A DNA stretch of 64,000 nt, taken from NCBI GenBank assembly GCA_025738555.1, contig JAOVFP010000019.1, positions 1,674,001-1,738,000 of the forward strand. The letters are read 5' to 3'. This stretch comes from Cyathus striatus. Its lineage: Eukaryota > Basidiomycota > Agaricomycetes > Agaricales > Nidulariaceae. The notes under the pieces were generated by a model. It did no database searches. It was not told the origin of the DNA and saw only the letters and a program-made list of their open reading frames with translations. Within the stretch, counting starts at the first letter, position 1; the number at the start of each line of letters is the position of its first letter. The position numbers were made by a program, and so were the translations under genes. Below, in pieces: positions 1 to 11,639 of this stretch.

Positions 1-1525
1 TACGGTCGAATGTTGATCCATACTAAATACCCTGCGGGGGTCGTATTCTTGCCGGTCCCAACTAAAGAAGTGGGAACACATCGCATTGAAGATAGAATAT
101 GGTGTTTAATCTATAAAGCGAGGGCATTCAGAGATCAGAATAGCTAATACACGTTTACTTCTAAGGTGAATAAAATAGTTCAAACATTCATCATTGCGCC
201 TCACATGATGCTGAGATATAAATATTTGTGATACTTACTGTACACATAGCAACAACTCAATGATAGACATGACTTATGACGAAGGATAAATAGATACAGT
301 ATCCTTCGCGCTCGCTGACAGTCATTTCTATGACTAAACAACTTATGGTGAGACGGTATAAAATAAAGTAACAAAATCTCTCACAAGTTATTTGTAGTAA
401 TTTCATCCATGTGCCTATCAGCTGATGTGAAGATATACTGTGAATAGTTCATTAAAACCAGCAAGAGCATACCACGCTTGTGTACTATTCCATTGACGAT
501 CAAATATTAACTGAGAAGCAGACTATCTCGATAAACGGCGCTGTATGACCAATTGGAAGGTACATGCCCCTATCTTGGCTGATCAATTTGGGGACCTTTC
601 TGCTTTACTCATTACGTGTAATGGTAAAGCTGGTAAATGCGTACACGAAGAGACGAGGATTAGATATTTTGACCGCAACTCCATAGAGCTGTACCGGTAG
701 ATAGTGCTGCGCTGGTGCTGCGTGTAGGACGATACGCTGCCGATTGAGTACAATGAATCGGAGAACGGCGAAACGGAAGGTGAATTCATATGCTGTACGC
801 CCATTGACGCGTTGCATTTTTCTGAACGACGGAATCGAAGAAGGCCCTTAAATCAACCACGACTCCGCAGCTCTTGTTCCCTTCATGGATTTTTGAATTC
901 TCGGGGGACGAAGATAAGGTTTGATTTAGAAATACCATTTTGATCGGAGACGGCAGCTAATTTTAACACGGCGTGTAGTAGAACTTAATCTCAAACGCCC
1001 TCAAACCGTATACCGTGCGAAAAGACCACGATGCTCAAGAGCTAATCTCGCAGCTAGCAAGAGGCGTAACGAGCTTCGTTACTGTAATGTTAACGTTTCT
1101 TTCGTTCCGGAGTTTCCTAGTACCGGCGCTGTCAAATTCAAATTGTATGATGGGTATGTTCGTATACGTGTTAATGCAGCATACCTTGAACGGAGGAGTA
1201 TCTGCCAAGCCTTCCTAAAAAATGAATTGTCCAACATATGGATTGGAATAAGATGTATCTTAATTACTTGAGCCCCTGGGTCAGTAATTCAGTCAGAAAG
1301 TAGAAATTTTAGTTGAATTCGAGATGGCTGAGTCTAACGTTTGCTACTTGCGTGTCTTTCCGAACACATAGTGAAATTTTAAGCAAGTCGAACATAAATC
1401 GGATTCTCGGTATGAGCATAAATATTTCTCATGACATTGGTATAGTATTTCATAAAACATGATACAAAGACTCTGTGGAATAAAGTAACGAGCGTATTCT
1501 AAATAAAACATGTATTTATTTCAGA
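1..1525. other. no gene recognised
   Basis: Short open frames occur on both strands here, but none has a recognisable motif, a credible splice pattern or a paralogue elsewhere in the window. I see no repeat with clear termini. Confidence 0.5.
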
Positions 1526-3119
1526 TCATGGCCTACACCTATTCACTGGTTCCTGAAAGAAGCCAATCATCTCCGTGTCCCATGAATGCCATCTATCCGT
1601 CGGGGACGTAATAGGGCTCTCATAAGAGTAAGACGATGAAGACGTCGAAATTGGGGACGGGAAGTTGGACGCAGAGTGATCAGATGTCCATGAGACAGGC
1701 TTCAACTGACACGACAGTTCATACTCGAAATCCATCAATGCCTTCGCATATATATCAGTGTCATTTATTCCTCTTGTTGTGCTGTTGACGAGGGGGGAGG
1801 TAGAATAGCTTGACATAGAAGGAGTTTGTGACCTCGAGGAAGAGGACGAACTGGAATCGGAGCCTGAGTGGGTATCGAAATAGCCGTTATCCTGAAGTCC
1901 GATTCCCGACTGTGACGTCGTAAAATAGCACGGCCGGTCGTCTCTGTGCGACGTCGCGTCGCCTCCCTCGACGGCATTAGGCGTAGGGTTGGTCCGTTCC
2001 TCCACATGTAGATGCGTGGCTCGGCGGCGTCGCATAGTCGAGGTAACAAGGGCAAAAAACCTGTGCGGGACAACATTTAACACCATCCAGTGACCGATGA
2101 ACGAGGTGAGCTATACCTATTCTTAGCTGCTAAGCCCGTTCTACCAGGAAAGTATGTTTGGGAAATATAAGACCACTTCTTCCCATGCTCGTTCACCAAA
2201 GCAAGTAAAAGTGTATCCTAACGATGGTAAGGAATGTTAGTTAACTCAGTGAACAACGGGAGTAAATTTCAAACCTCTTCTTGCGTCCATGGTGCTTTGT
2301 CAATGGCTGGATTAAGTGTATCATACCACCGTCGTGCGCATTCTACAGAATAGGCGTGAGATAAGCATGGCGAGAAATAGCTGGCACTTACGACACCCTT
2401 TTCTGGTCCCAACGACTGAGGATACCAGTTGCCACCTACGACAATCAAGTCAGAATTGTGGAACAATTATAACTCATAGCATGACTTACTTTGTGCCGTA
2501 CATTTCCACAGCTCGCATCAAGGCCGCGTCTTCTTCTCGAGACCAGCTGCCTTTCGAGGCCAAAGGAGAGGACATCTTATTATACCAGCGTTTCCTGCAG
2601 TCTTTGTTCGACCTCCCAGGAATGTGTCGTGATACTTCTAGCCATTTATAAGGGACACAGCCGTCTGGGTGCTCTGTGAAGAGCTATCAGTATAAGTCAA
2701 TATTCCGAATTTTAAAGCATACCGAGATCAACAGCTTCGCGAAGAGTGTTATCTTCCTCCTTAGTCCATTGTCGACGCCTTTTCAGGTCGCTGTCCTCGA
2801 GAACTTTCGTAAGTACCGATTCTGGGTGAAGTACGGAGGAGTTCGTTGTGGATTGCTGATTGGAGAACACGATGTAAGAGGACGAATGTTCGAGCTTCAG
2901 TGGGTGATTCATCGTATCAGAAGGAAACATGAGGTCGCGGAGTTCAGCCATTAACATTGTTAGGAGTATATATACACTTTGTGTTGTGCCAGATTTCCAT
3001 CTCACAACGTTGTTAATCTTCGGATAGAAGACGCAATGATACAAAAATGGATTAGGGCGCTCGATGTCATTTAAAGTTCTCGAGGGCTGCCAATAAGACG
3101 CGGTCGGCTCGGAAATCAC
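1526..3119 (-). CDS. three-repeat MYB (SANT) DNA-binding protein, 6 exons
   Basis: Probable nuclear sequence-specific DNA-binding protein of the MYB family. Exons read 3119-2723, 2673-2490, 2435-2392, 2342-2275, 2217-2117 and 2060-1526. All junctions are GT..AG, the frame stays open, and the product is 442 aa from the first ATG. Three tandem SANT repeats are visible by their aromatic spacing. Repeat 1 has W118, W143 and W162; repeat 2 has W176, W195 and W214 (exactly 19 apart); repeat 3 has W227, W246 and F266. Typical motifs are QWTKEED, GRSNKDCRKRW, WSREED and PWTQEED. The C-terminal half is Ser/Thr-rich and low complexity. The start is uncertain: ATGs at 2957 and 2951 (MAELRDLM) lie in frame, and a TATATATA-like stretch near 2968 hints that translation could begin elsewhere. 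Targets cannot be told from sequence. Confidence 0.85.
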
Positions 3120-6100
3120 CTATAGTATGGGGCCGGTGCAAAAAATGGACTGCAGGATTACAGATGCAGAAACAACTCCCTGTATTGAAGTGACGTAGTA
3201 AAGTACAGCTTTCCTGGCTATATACTAAACGTTGGATTTACTAATCACACTCTACCGGTACATTATGCTTCAATACCCGGTTTGAGCGTGCAGACGCCTA
3301 TCGGGATCGATGAGAATAGCAGGGCAGTGGCTCCTTCAACTCTGCTCGTAAACATACCTGAATGATGGAATGGAAAGCAAGCGTTCGGATCGCTTTATGT
3401 CCTTGTTCCTCCTCGGTTATCAGGCCACTCACAATTTGGTAGACATGCTCGGTTGATCGGGATTATCTGTCTAAAATTGGGGTTTCTCACGCTATTATTG
3501 CTGACACGACGAGCAATATTATTAATACATGCGTAGAAACGGCCTTACAACGTTGAACGGGTGGGCTGTAGTCGTGGGTTAGGGATGAAGCTCTAAGGTA
3601 ATAAATAGTCAGTAGAAATGTAGATATTTTAATGAACGATTACCTGCACATTTTCCACCAATTTAAAAGTTCTTATACTACATTCGTTATCAGTTTACAC
3701 TCAGAAAACCCCGTTTTCTCCGTGGAAACAAATCGACAATTGATAATGCACTTAATTGTTAATAACTTCTAGATCATGTTAGAAAAAGAAGGATATAAAC
3801 ACCTAGCCCACTTCAGAACACCGCTATCATAACAATATACTTTGCATTCTTAGAATGTGATTATTGATCGATCGCACGAAACAGCAGCATGTCTAGACAT
3901 ATATAATCCAGACTTCACAATATAAGGCTAATAATTTTCACAATCAATTGATTGTGCTGGGACAGTCAGAGTTGGAATGGACGACATTCGACACAGCCTG
4001 ACCCTTGCCTATCTCATTAAACTGACAAGTTCTTTTATGTAAACGCTATCTCTAGTGCAATTTGGAACAATATGGGACGATATCCGACGTACAACACGAT
4101 GTTGAACGGCAGTTTAATACATTTCTTGCTCATTTCAGCTGCTATTTCCGCCAAAGGCAAGGCGGGATTGCTGGAATGTTTAATGTCATGCCACATGTCA
4201 TATTTCTTTGATTTTGAATCAGCAGCCGAGCTTAAGGCGAGCGCACTCGGGACCGACGTGTCACGCTGACATGGCTTGGGAGTCGAGAACCGATTTAATA
4301 ATCAGCTTGAGTTTGAATTTTTGAATCAGCGCGGTAGGAGACTGACTGTGAGAGGGTGGCAATGCCGAAAGGCCAGTTGCATCGGTGTTCTAATATGTCG
4401 AGCATTGTTCGCTGAACCTTGAGATCGTGCATACTACTTATTCCGACAACTGGTCTACACAAACACAATTCCTCCCACCATATAATCAAGAATATACGGA
4501 TATTGATAGGAGTATCCGACCAAGAGAGCTTCTGCGCGCTCTGATGGAACACACTTAATACTATAGTCATTTTCAGTAATTATATCCCTTCCATATTGGC
4601 CCCAAAACTTAATGAAAATGGTATAGCGCAAGGTTATATCCACGTATCGAAGCGTACTTTAACGAGTTTTAGCTTTGCCACTCAGAACCTCACACACAAG
4701 ACATGTGCACGCGTATGATCTGCCCTGCTTCAACTTACAAAGCTGAGATTTTTGGATGAATAATCAAATAAAAGGCGGTCAGATAACGGAATCTGATTTA
4801 CCGACGACATCATAGTAAGTGCTGTGTAGCAACAACGTATCTTCGTTAGTACACAGCATCGGGACCAACTGGTTTACAGCTTTTAATTTCGGGGTTAACG
4901 GATGGAGAGACGAAAGAGCAACAGCAATTTACTATTATGACTCGGTTCTGACTCACTGTCAGGAGTTCTGGGTAGATATAAATCGTACGTACTCATATTT
5001 CTTTAATTGGAAGGTTACTTGCATCCGCTGCATTCACTTCAGTTAACTTGTATTCCAAAATGCAGTCTAGTTTTTGCACCTAAAGGCTAATATGTACCAC
5101 CAACTTTTTTCTAGTTGATATATATATATTGTTACTAGCCAACAATCTCCAATCTCCAACTTCGACTACTGAAATACCCTCCAGGAACTATATGACTACT
5201 GTTATATTATACAATATCCACGAAGGGAATCACCACTGGAAGATAAATTTGAGAGACGGAATTTATTTGGGGTGATGATAGTACATGGCAATAGTAATGG
5301 CGATCAGTAGTGGAGAAAGCATAAGATTTAGATTCCGTAAATAAGCTGCACCTCTACAAACATAGCATGAAGGAAAGATAGGTTGTAAGCTTAACCTTTA
5401 TATTACGCATAACTGACTTCAGAGAAAACTGGATTCATGCGCATTGGCCATCAGGAACTTCTGAAATACACTCTAATGAAAATTAACTTGTAAATTACAA
5501 ATATATTCAAGGTTTGAGCTAAATCCGGTACAAAGGAAAATCTTCAAGCTCAGCATTCCGCACTCCACGCACTTTTGGGGCTAAACCAGAAGCTGGAAAT
5601 AGTACGTAATAATAACCGGATGGCTAGAATGCCTCCATCCATAATTGTGTTCTCCGTGTTGGGTACTGTAGTACCCATAATGTACGAGGGGAGAGAAGGC
5701 GGATATTTACATCCATTTTCGTATACGCCGCGATAATCATGTGGAAGTGCACGGGATCTTCCTTGAACTCCTTGCGAAGAACTACTTTCATGGGTATAGG
5801 AATGATGGACAAACCAGTACGGCCAATGTACATTTGTGAGTCGTCGTCGTCGTAACATTTAAGTGCATTTCACGATAGATATGATATTGGTGTGATCCGC
5901 CAGCAGGCATACGGAAGTTAAGTTTACCTGATAACAAGGTTACATATAACTATGTATTCTATATAATAACTTGAAGATTTGGCCCAAATTGCATGCATTC
6001 ACTAAAATGTGCAAGTCTTGGAGGAAAATGAAAAGAACCACCCTTCTAAGTATGATATAATGCAGAATTTGAATTCAAGAAGGCACAGGCACTAAGAAGT

Positions 6101-6390
6101 GAATATCACACGACGTATACTCGCACAGCTAGAAGCAGACAACTTGGATTTTGGATCCCACGTATTATATGTCTGAGTGCAGAATATTGTTATATTCGAG
6201 TTTCATGACTCTGTTAGCTGCTCTCCTCTATCTACTAGTGAGTCGTAGTATAAAATATAATAGTTGGAGCGATAATGATAGTAGGACTTGAATGATACAG
6301 GTTTCCAAATGTCACATCTATATGTGGCAAAGTATTGATAAAAGTCAGATATAGAAATCGTGTAAAGTGTTGCAATTCTAACATACTCAT
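3120..6390. other. gene-poor interval
   Basis: No convincing gene found. The best open stretch is on the minus strand at about 5624-5860: roughly 80 codons with a normal-looking composition, preceded by an in-frame stop. It could be an isolated exon, but I do not recognise it and cannot extend it by splicing. Confidence 0.4.
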
Positions 6391-6729
6391 TCATCTGCCT
6401 CCGGTATCATTATAAATATTTTGCGCAGAAAAATCCTTTGCCTTCACATTGGATAACACGGTGGCACTGATATTCGAAGTTGTGGCACTTAAAGCCTTCA
6501 TCTTCCCTTCATACATCAACAGATACTGTTCTGGCGTGATAATCCCATCTCTTAATAACTGGATGAGAGAATCACTCGGACCAGAAATATTTCGTATCTC
6601 CCCTTCAATCTTTATGCTATCTAACTCTGCGTTCTCGAATACTGTTGCTTGGTAGCGTATTCTTCTGTCGGGAGTCTGAGTCAGATCCTTGGGTGGGGAA
6701 TCAGCCTCGGTTAATATATCTCCAATCAT
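6391..6729 (-). CDS. hypothetical small protein, 112 aa
   Basis: Single-exon frame from ATG at 6729 to TGA at 6391. The product is hydrophilic and mixed in composition (start MIGDILTEADSPPKD, end IYNDTGGR), with no signal peptide, membrane segment or motif I know. A TATATA element lies about 90 bases upstream, at a sensible distance for a fungal promoter. No paralogue is seen in the window. It may be a real small gene or a chance frame. Confidence 0.4.
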   Translation of the reverse strand: MIGDILTEADSPPKDLTQTPDRRIRYQATVFENAELDSIKIEGEIRNISGPSDSLIQLLRDGIITPEQYLLMYEGKMKALSATTSNISATVLSNVKAKDFSAQNIYNDTGGR

Positions 6730-6815
6730 GTTAAGGTAGTAGGTATCAATTCTGAGAAAGCGTCAAGAGGGGATGAGAGAAGGAAGAAAAATAAATGCGT
6801 GGGTACTTCTTCATA

Positions 6816-6823
6816 CTATATAT
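6816..6823 (-). promoter_or_regulatory. TATA-like element
   Basis: CTATATAT lies about 90 bases upstream of the ATG at 6729 on the minus strand. The assignment rests only on sequence and spacing. Confidence 0.25.
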
Positions 6824-8810
6824 CCAATGTGTTTGTCAGACATCAGGGATGATGGAAGCTTGATCATCGTTTATCATCCTCATCTCTAATCTTCATATTT
6901 AGATATACCGTTCCAGGCAGTAGACGATTGGAAAGATCTGACCTGATCAAACCTCCTATCTCTTAGGACACGGGAACAAAGTTTCCATCCTCGTGAACAC
7001 TCAACGAACGCAATAGGCCTTAACCACACCAAGAACGACTCTCCAAGCCCCTCATAGAATTTGATGATATGCCGCTCATTAAATTCGTTGGGTTGACCAA
7101 CTGTCCAGATTAGAATTCGCCTTAGTAAGATGAATTAGTTTGTCTCTACTCTGCTTACGCAAACATCGGACTCTCGCACGGGGACAACTTATTCCCGCTG
7201 ATAATAGATACGCAGAGAACCTTAGTAGGCACCAATGTGCCATTTTGAGGTGGACCCCTTCAATGTTCATCACCATCTACTCCAGTCTCCAGCTAAAATT
7301 TCAACTGCCCCACTACGGTTCTCCACACCGTACAACTTCTCCATCCTCTCCTCGCAAGCCCTTCGTCGGCCGTACACGGTCGACCTATCATAGTCCAGGA
7401 TACTATATATAACTTTAAGCGTGAAGCAGGTCTCATAGTGGGCTCTACATCGGGTAGTGAAGACACATATACCTTGGGTAGTGATGCAAGAGGTCGAGGT
7501 TATACTACGGAATAGATGGTGTCTATAACTCTGGAATTAGCATACAAAGGTTGAACAGAGCGACTACTGTGGATGTGGAATTGGAGGCCCATCACGCTGT
7601 AGATATTGATAGGCGAGAGGGAAGGGAAAAATCCTATTTCCTGCACGAGGCGCTTTTATGTTGATGTTGGATAGTGAGCAGGTATATTTGGAAAGTCAGA
7701 AGTTCACGTGCTCCACTTTATTTCCATGCGGTTGTTCCTAATCTTCAGGAGCGTACTTACTTTAGTACATAGGTACATCTGCCGTTGATTCTATGTATAG
7801 TTTGCCGGGCGGGGATATGCACCTTCACAGCCACATGGATACTGGTTCGAGACTTCGAGTAAAGCTTTTCATAGGCGTCCATAAGCGTCAATCTAAGCAG
7901 ATGTTAGGCGCCAGTTCTGTTGAACTAGATAATTGTACGGCAAATAGATTACTTACCATGTTACACACAAGCGCTTGACAATGACTGAGAAGGCGATAAG
8001 TTCAATCCCGTTACAGGATTATATCTATAATTCTTATGATTTGGCTTGATAAGCGGAATCAATGGTCAAGAACGATCTCTTGAAGAATACTGTTAACTTG
8101 ATTTGTCCTTGATACCACGGTAAGTAAGCTTACAGCTAACTGCAAAATGTCGCGGTATCGCGTTTGAAATGAATGGGTTAGCGTCTCGGTAATCACCGGA
8201 TGATCGATCATCTAAACAAAAATGTAATTAGTTCCACTTTCTTTCCATATTATTTGCAGAGCTTTTACACCGTATAAAATCACTTAAAAATGTAAACTAG
8301 TCCTTTAAACAGCCAAAGCATGGGCTATCAATTTTTTAAATTTAATGCGCAATATTTACTCGTTAAAGGCAAGAAGAATTAAAATAACTTGTAACTCGGG
8401 CAACTCGGGTGCAAATGGCATGCAGTCTTACATAATAATAATCGTGGGTATGCCGGTTCTGCCGGTTGCATGTCAATCCAACCAACCTAAGTTCAGTGTT
8501 CGATTACAAATCATCGGTCTTCCGCAATGTCCATCGTTCAAAATTTCGTTAATACCGCAAGTATATCGATGGTATCCTCGGTCGATTATTAGCAAAAAGT
8601 GAAAAGTTGTAAAAAATGATACTGAAATTATCTTCACCCAGCTCCCGTTGTAAATCAAATACAACGGTGTTAAATTCTTCCGCCGACATATACACATCCT
8701 ATCCCTGCTCAAGATCATCACCCAATACGTGTTGAAATTCAACACTATTCCTATCTCGGCTGTGACAAAAAAATCACTAGTGGCTTCCATTGCGGCAATG
8801 AATCTTTCTA
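6824..8810. other. no gene recognised
   Basis: Only short unconvincing frames on either strand. The interval leads into the first cyclin-like relic. Confidence 0.4.
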
Positions 8811-9224
8811 GTGAGACACCAATTCAGGGTACGATACCCCGCTTCATCACTAGAACTATGTTGTCCCTCAAAGCCACGGCCATCTACTGCCACCTCATCT
8901 ACCCCAAACCCCTCTTACCCACAACACCGCGAGATCTACTGGTGTATCATAAACCAGCTCAAATGCGATCCATCATCAACCTCTGGCCTCCCTCATTTTG
9001 GAGACCTCATAGAAACCATATTGTCAACGAATTCAGTGACATCAGCCACGCTCTCCAGCATATTATACATCCTGTAGAGTTTAAAGCTAATGGAAGATGA
9101 AATAGCCCCAGGGAACGATATCTTTCGCCAAGCACTGAAACGTACGAATTCTGATTCATCTGCCGATGAAAGAGCGCGAGCACAGCAGATGCCAAAATAT
9201 CGGATCTTTCGCAAAAGCAATTGA
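8811..9224 (+). pseudogene. cyclin-like relic 1 (Pho80/PCL-type)
   Basis: This frame aligns codon by codon with the intact cyclin-like gene at 13314-14077. QHREIYWCIINQL matches QQQRIYSYIVNDL there, LPHFGDLIETIL matches LPHLEEFITNL, and the NDIFRQALKR block corresponds to NLFLQALMHS. These are the first helices of a cyclin box in PCL/Pho80-like proteins. An in-frame TAG follows the ILYIL block, after which the same frame continues to a TGA at 9222-9224. The C-terminal part is missing, and a TIR element begins 14 bases further on. I read it as a decayed paralogue. Confidence 0.55.
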
Positions 9225-9365
9225 TGAAGAAACCTATTAGGGCGTTTCACGTTGCAGTTTTTCAGTCGTTTTTGAAGCGTTTTTCGGTTCGTTTTTCAAT
9301 CGGTTTTTGGAGCTCGGGAAGTGCCGAAAATCAAGTGAAAAACAAAAGTTGCAAGAAGTGCAACC

Positions 9366-9397
9366 ATGCAAAAGCAGCTCCCGAGCTGCTTTTGCAT
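9366..9397. repeat. 32-bp palindrome, 15-bp perfect arms
   Basis: Arms ATGCAAAAGCAGCTC and GAGCTGCTTTTGCAT are separated by CC. It lies inside the TIR element and would form a strong hairpin. Confidence 0.9.
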
Positions 9398-9540
9398 CGT
9401 TTTTCGGCTGTTTTTCATTTTGTTTTTCTGTCCGTTGGTCACATGATAGATGTAATCGATTATGAAATAAAAATACATAATCAAGTAAATTTGCTATCCG
9501 CCGGTGCAGTAGGTACTGGTGTCACCTATACTGCCTTATA

Positions 9541-9744
9541 GCGCCCAAGAAATCTGCTCCCGCTGAGCCTGTTATACCTCAAAAACCTGAGCAAGCTTCC
9601 CATCCCAACAATGATGTCAAAGAGAATACTGCCAGTAAATCCCGCAAGCCAACTATACAGTGGAAAAAGAATAAAGACTGGGCCACCCAGGCACTTGAAT
9701 ACCTCACCAACAACCCATCATTTCGACTCAAGTACTTTGTGTAG
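9541..9744 (+). pseudogene. protein fragment carried by the TIR element
   Basis: An open frame of 67 codons without an ATG ends at a TAG (9742-9744). It is Pro/Lys-rich at first (APKKSAPAEPVIPQ) and ends in IQWKKNKDW..ALEYL..NPSFRLKYF. From memory this resembles the N-terminal segment of a family often found near mobile DNA in basidiomycetes (W-K-N ... YL ... P-FR-K-F), but I cannot name it. Its position inside the 784-bp element suggests a remnant of the parental transposon or a captured exon. Confidence 0.35.
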
Positions 9745-10025
9745 CATACGCTGTCGTAGCGGTATGGAGGGCATAATTATTAGGAAGTGGAATTCAAATG
9801 GAATTGGGGGGAGGAGGCGGCAACGCATTGCCTGGATGTGTCACGTGTCACAGTATGCAAAATCAAGCAAAAATCAAGTGCATAATGACAGGGGTTTCAC
9901 GTTGTGTTGATTTTTCAGCTGGTTTTGATCTGTTTTCCCATTCCCACGACTCCAAAAACCAAATTAAAAACAAGTCAAAAACACATCAAAAACGACCAAA
10001 AAACGGCAACGTGAAACGCCCTATT

Positions 10026-11098
10026 GTTTCTTTGGATGATGAAAAGAGAAATTTGATTGGCATTGTTCTGAAAGAGAGCGCCTGAGGAATATTCCAGTAA
10101 AGAGGCCTCAAGCACTGAGTTGCTCTTCAACATACGTGGTTTCGGACAACTTGCATCACTTTATGAGTCATACCAATACTTGCATATATTGATTGTTCCG
10201 ATACACTTTATTATTATAGCTTTTACTATACTGTTGGATTATAGGAACCATTGAACCTGTATGACGACTATTATTAGATTGGTGTGGTCATATGCAGCTT
10301 CGTAGAGAAGATCGACGGAGGATCAAGAATGGAAATCTGCGATCTGTTTCTGACACCACGTGGGGGACCATACCGAGCTCAACATATATACTAATAGTAT
10401 GGATACTTTTGGTAAGTTGTAGAACGTGAAACGAATGTCGAAAGAAGAAGAAAGGAATAACGTAAATTCGAAGGAGAGGGGGGGAAGAGTGGAACTCCAA
10501 TTATAATATGTATGTAGGAATCATACACGGAACACTGAGAGAATTTCAGAAGATCAAAGAAGAACACCGAGACTGGAAGGGACGAACCAATAAAATCCAA
10601 ATCTCAATCACACATATAATTAGTATCCAATCACTTTCAAATACTTCACGGTGTACCGTGCAGCATGGAATAGTATGATAGGTGGCAGTATCCTACCTGT
10701 GGAAGTGGAGTAAGAAATGATGGAGAAGATAGGCATCAACATGTATGTAGCAAAAAGGCAGCTAAAATAGAATTAAAACCCCCCAACCCCCTAAACCCCT
10801 AAGAACGATGGGGGCAAAGAGAAGCGGACAGTAACGTTATCTAACTTCCTCAAGAGAACAATAAGCATGCACGTTAAGGGAATAGTTAGCATGGTATAAG
10901 GAACATGAGTGCGATTCTGGCACTAGGCTCCAGAAACCAGAAAGGTGCTTTAACATAGATTTCAACGAATTGCATCTGAAAATGGAGACAATGAGAGAAT
11001 ATTTAACAAAAAGAGGAAGGGAGGATCAGGGAAAGACTCAAAAAGATTCCACACATGTGGTGAGAATAGTGTAAAATCGTACTCCTCCGATAGCGCCG
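10026..11098. other. no gene recognised
   Basis: The right flank of the TIR element followed by AT-rich sequence. A C-rich run (about 10780-10800) is present. No gene is evident before the second cyclin-like frame. Confidence 0.4.
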
Positions 11099-11572
11099 GT
11101 GGCTGAGACCGAGACAGCTGGATTGTTTGTTGAAGGCCATTGTACCAAACACCCCCAATCTCCAACTTCGAGCCATCTCCACCTCGGAGAATTTATCCAA
11201 ACTGAGGCTTCGAATATATCAGTGACATCATTAACGCTGTTTCGCACTCTGCGCATTCTCAAAAACAATAATACAACGAAAGATGAGCTCGCCTCTAGGC
11301 ATGATATCTTTATCCAAGCGCTCGAACGTGCAAATTCCAACCGTTCTACAAATGAAAATGAGAGGAGGAATACTGTTGAACAGAATAAAGAGTCGAATAC
11401 GTCTCACAAACAAATTGTCAAGAGCAGTAGGATTTCCTCAAACGAAGACAAGAGAACACCCGAAAATGAGAATACTAACGAGAAAGTCGAGGACAGTTTC
11501 GAGTTCGAAGTATATTGTGAAGAGTGGGAACACTCGAGGAATGACCCAGCTTGGACACCTCGAATGATGTAA
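11099..11572 (+). CDS. cyclin-like gene 2 (partial or decaying)
   Basis: Open frame of 157 codons with no ATG at its 5' end, so an upstream exon is missing or unrecognised. LHLGEFIQTEASNISVTSLTLF and the HDIFIQALERAN block match the other two cyclin-like sequences codon for codon. The tail is Asn/Glu/Lys-rich and low complexity, ending DPAW..MM where the intact paralogue has NPDW..MKM. The cyclin box is therefore shorter than in the intact gene, and the replaced region looks unstructured. Kinase binding is doubtful. Confidence 0.4.
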   Translation: MAETETAGLFVEGHCTKHPQSPTSSHLHLGEFIQTEASNISVTSLTLFRTLRILKNNNTTKDELASRHDIFIQALERANSNRSTNENERRNTVEQNKESNTSHKQIVKSSRISSNEDKRTPENENTNEKVEDSFEFEVYCEEWEHSRNDPAWTPRMM

Positions 11573-11639
11573 TATTCATGTGCATCCGGATATTCGGATG
11601 GCTTGCATTACGCCATGACACATAATAGCTATGCAAATG

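Larger units (their letters stand above)
9239..10022. mobile_element. 784-bp non-autonomous TIR element, 3-bp TSD
   Basis: The termini are inverted copies beginning AGGGCGTTTCACGTTGC, followed by a GTTTTT-rich subterminal zone on both sides. The triplet ATT flanks the element at 9236-9238 and 10023-10025, as a target duplication would. Inside are a near-perfect hairpin and a truncated protein-coding fragment on the plus strand. No transposase is visible, so it must be non-autonomous. The 3-bp duplication would fit PIF/Harbinger- or CACTA-like transposition, but the ends alone do not decide. Confidence 0.7.

Noticed and set aside
10775..10802. CCCCTAAACCCCTAA-like run as interstitial telomere
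   Set aside because: Irregular C-rich sequence with no true hexamer repetition.
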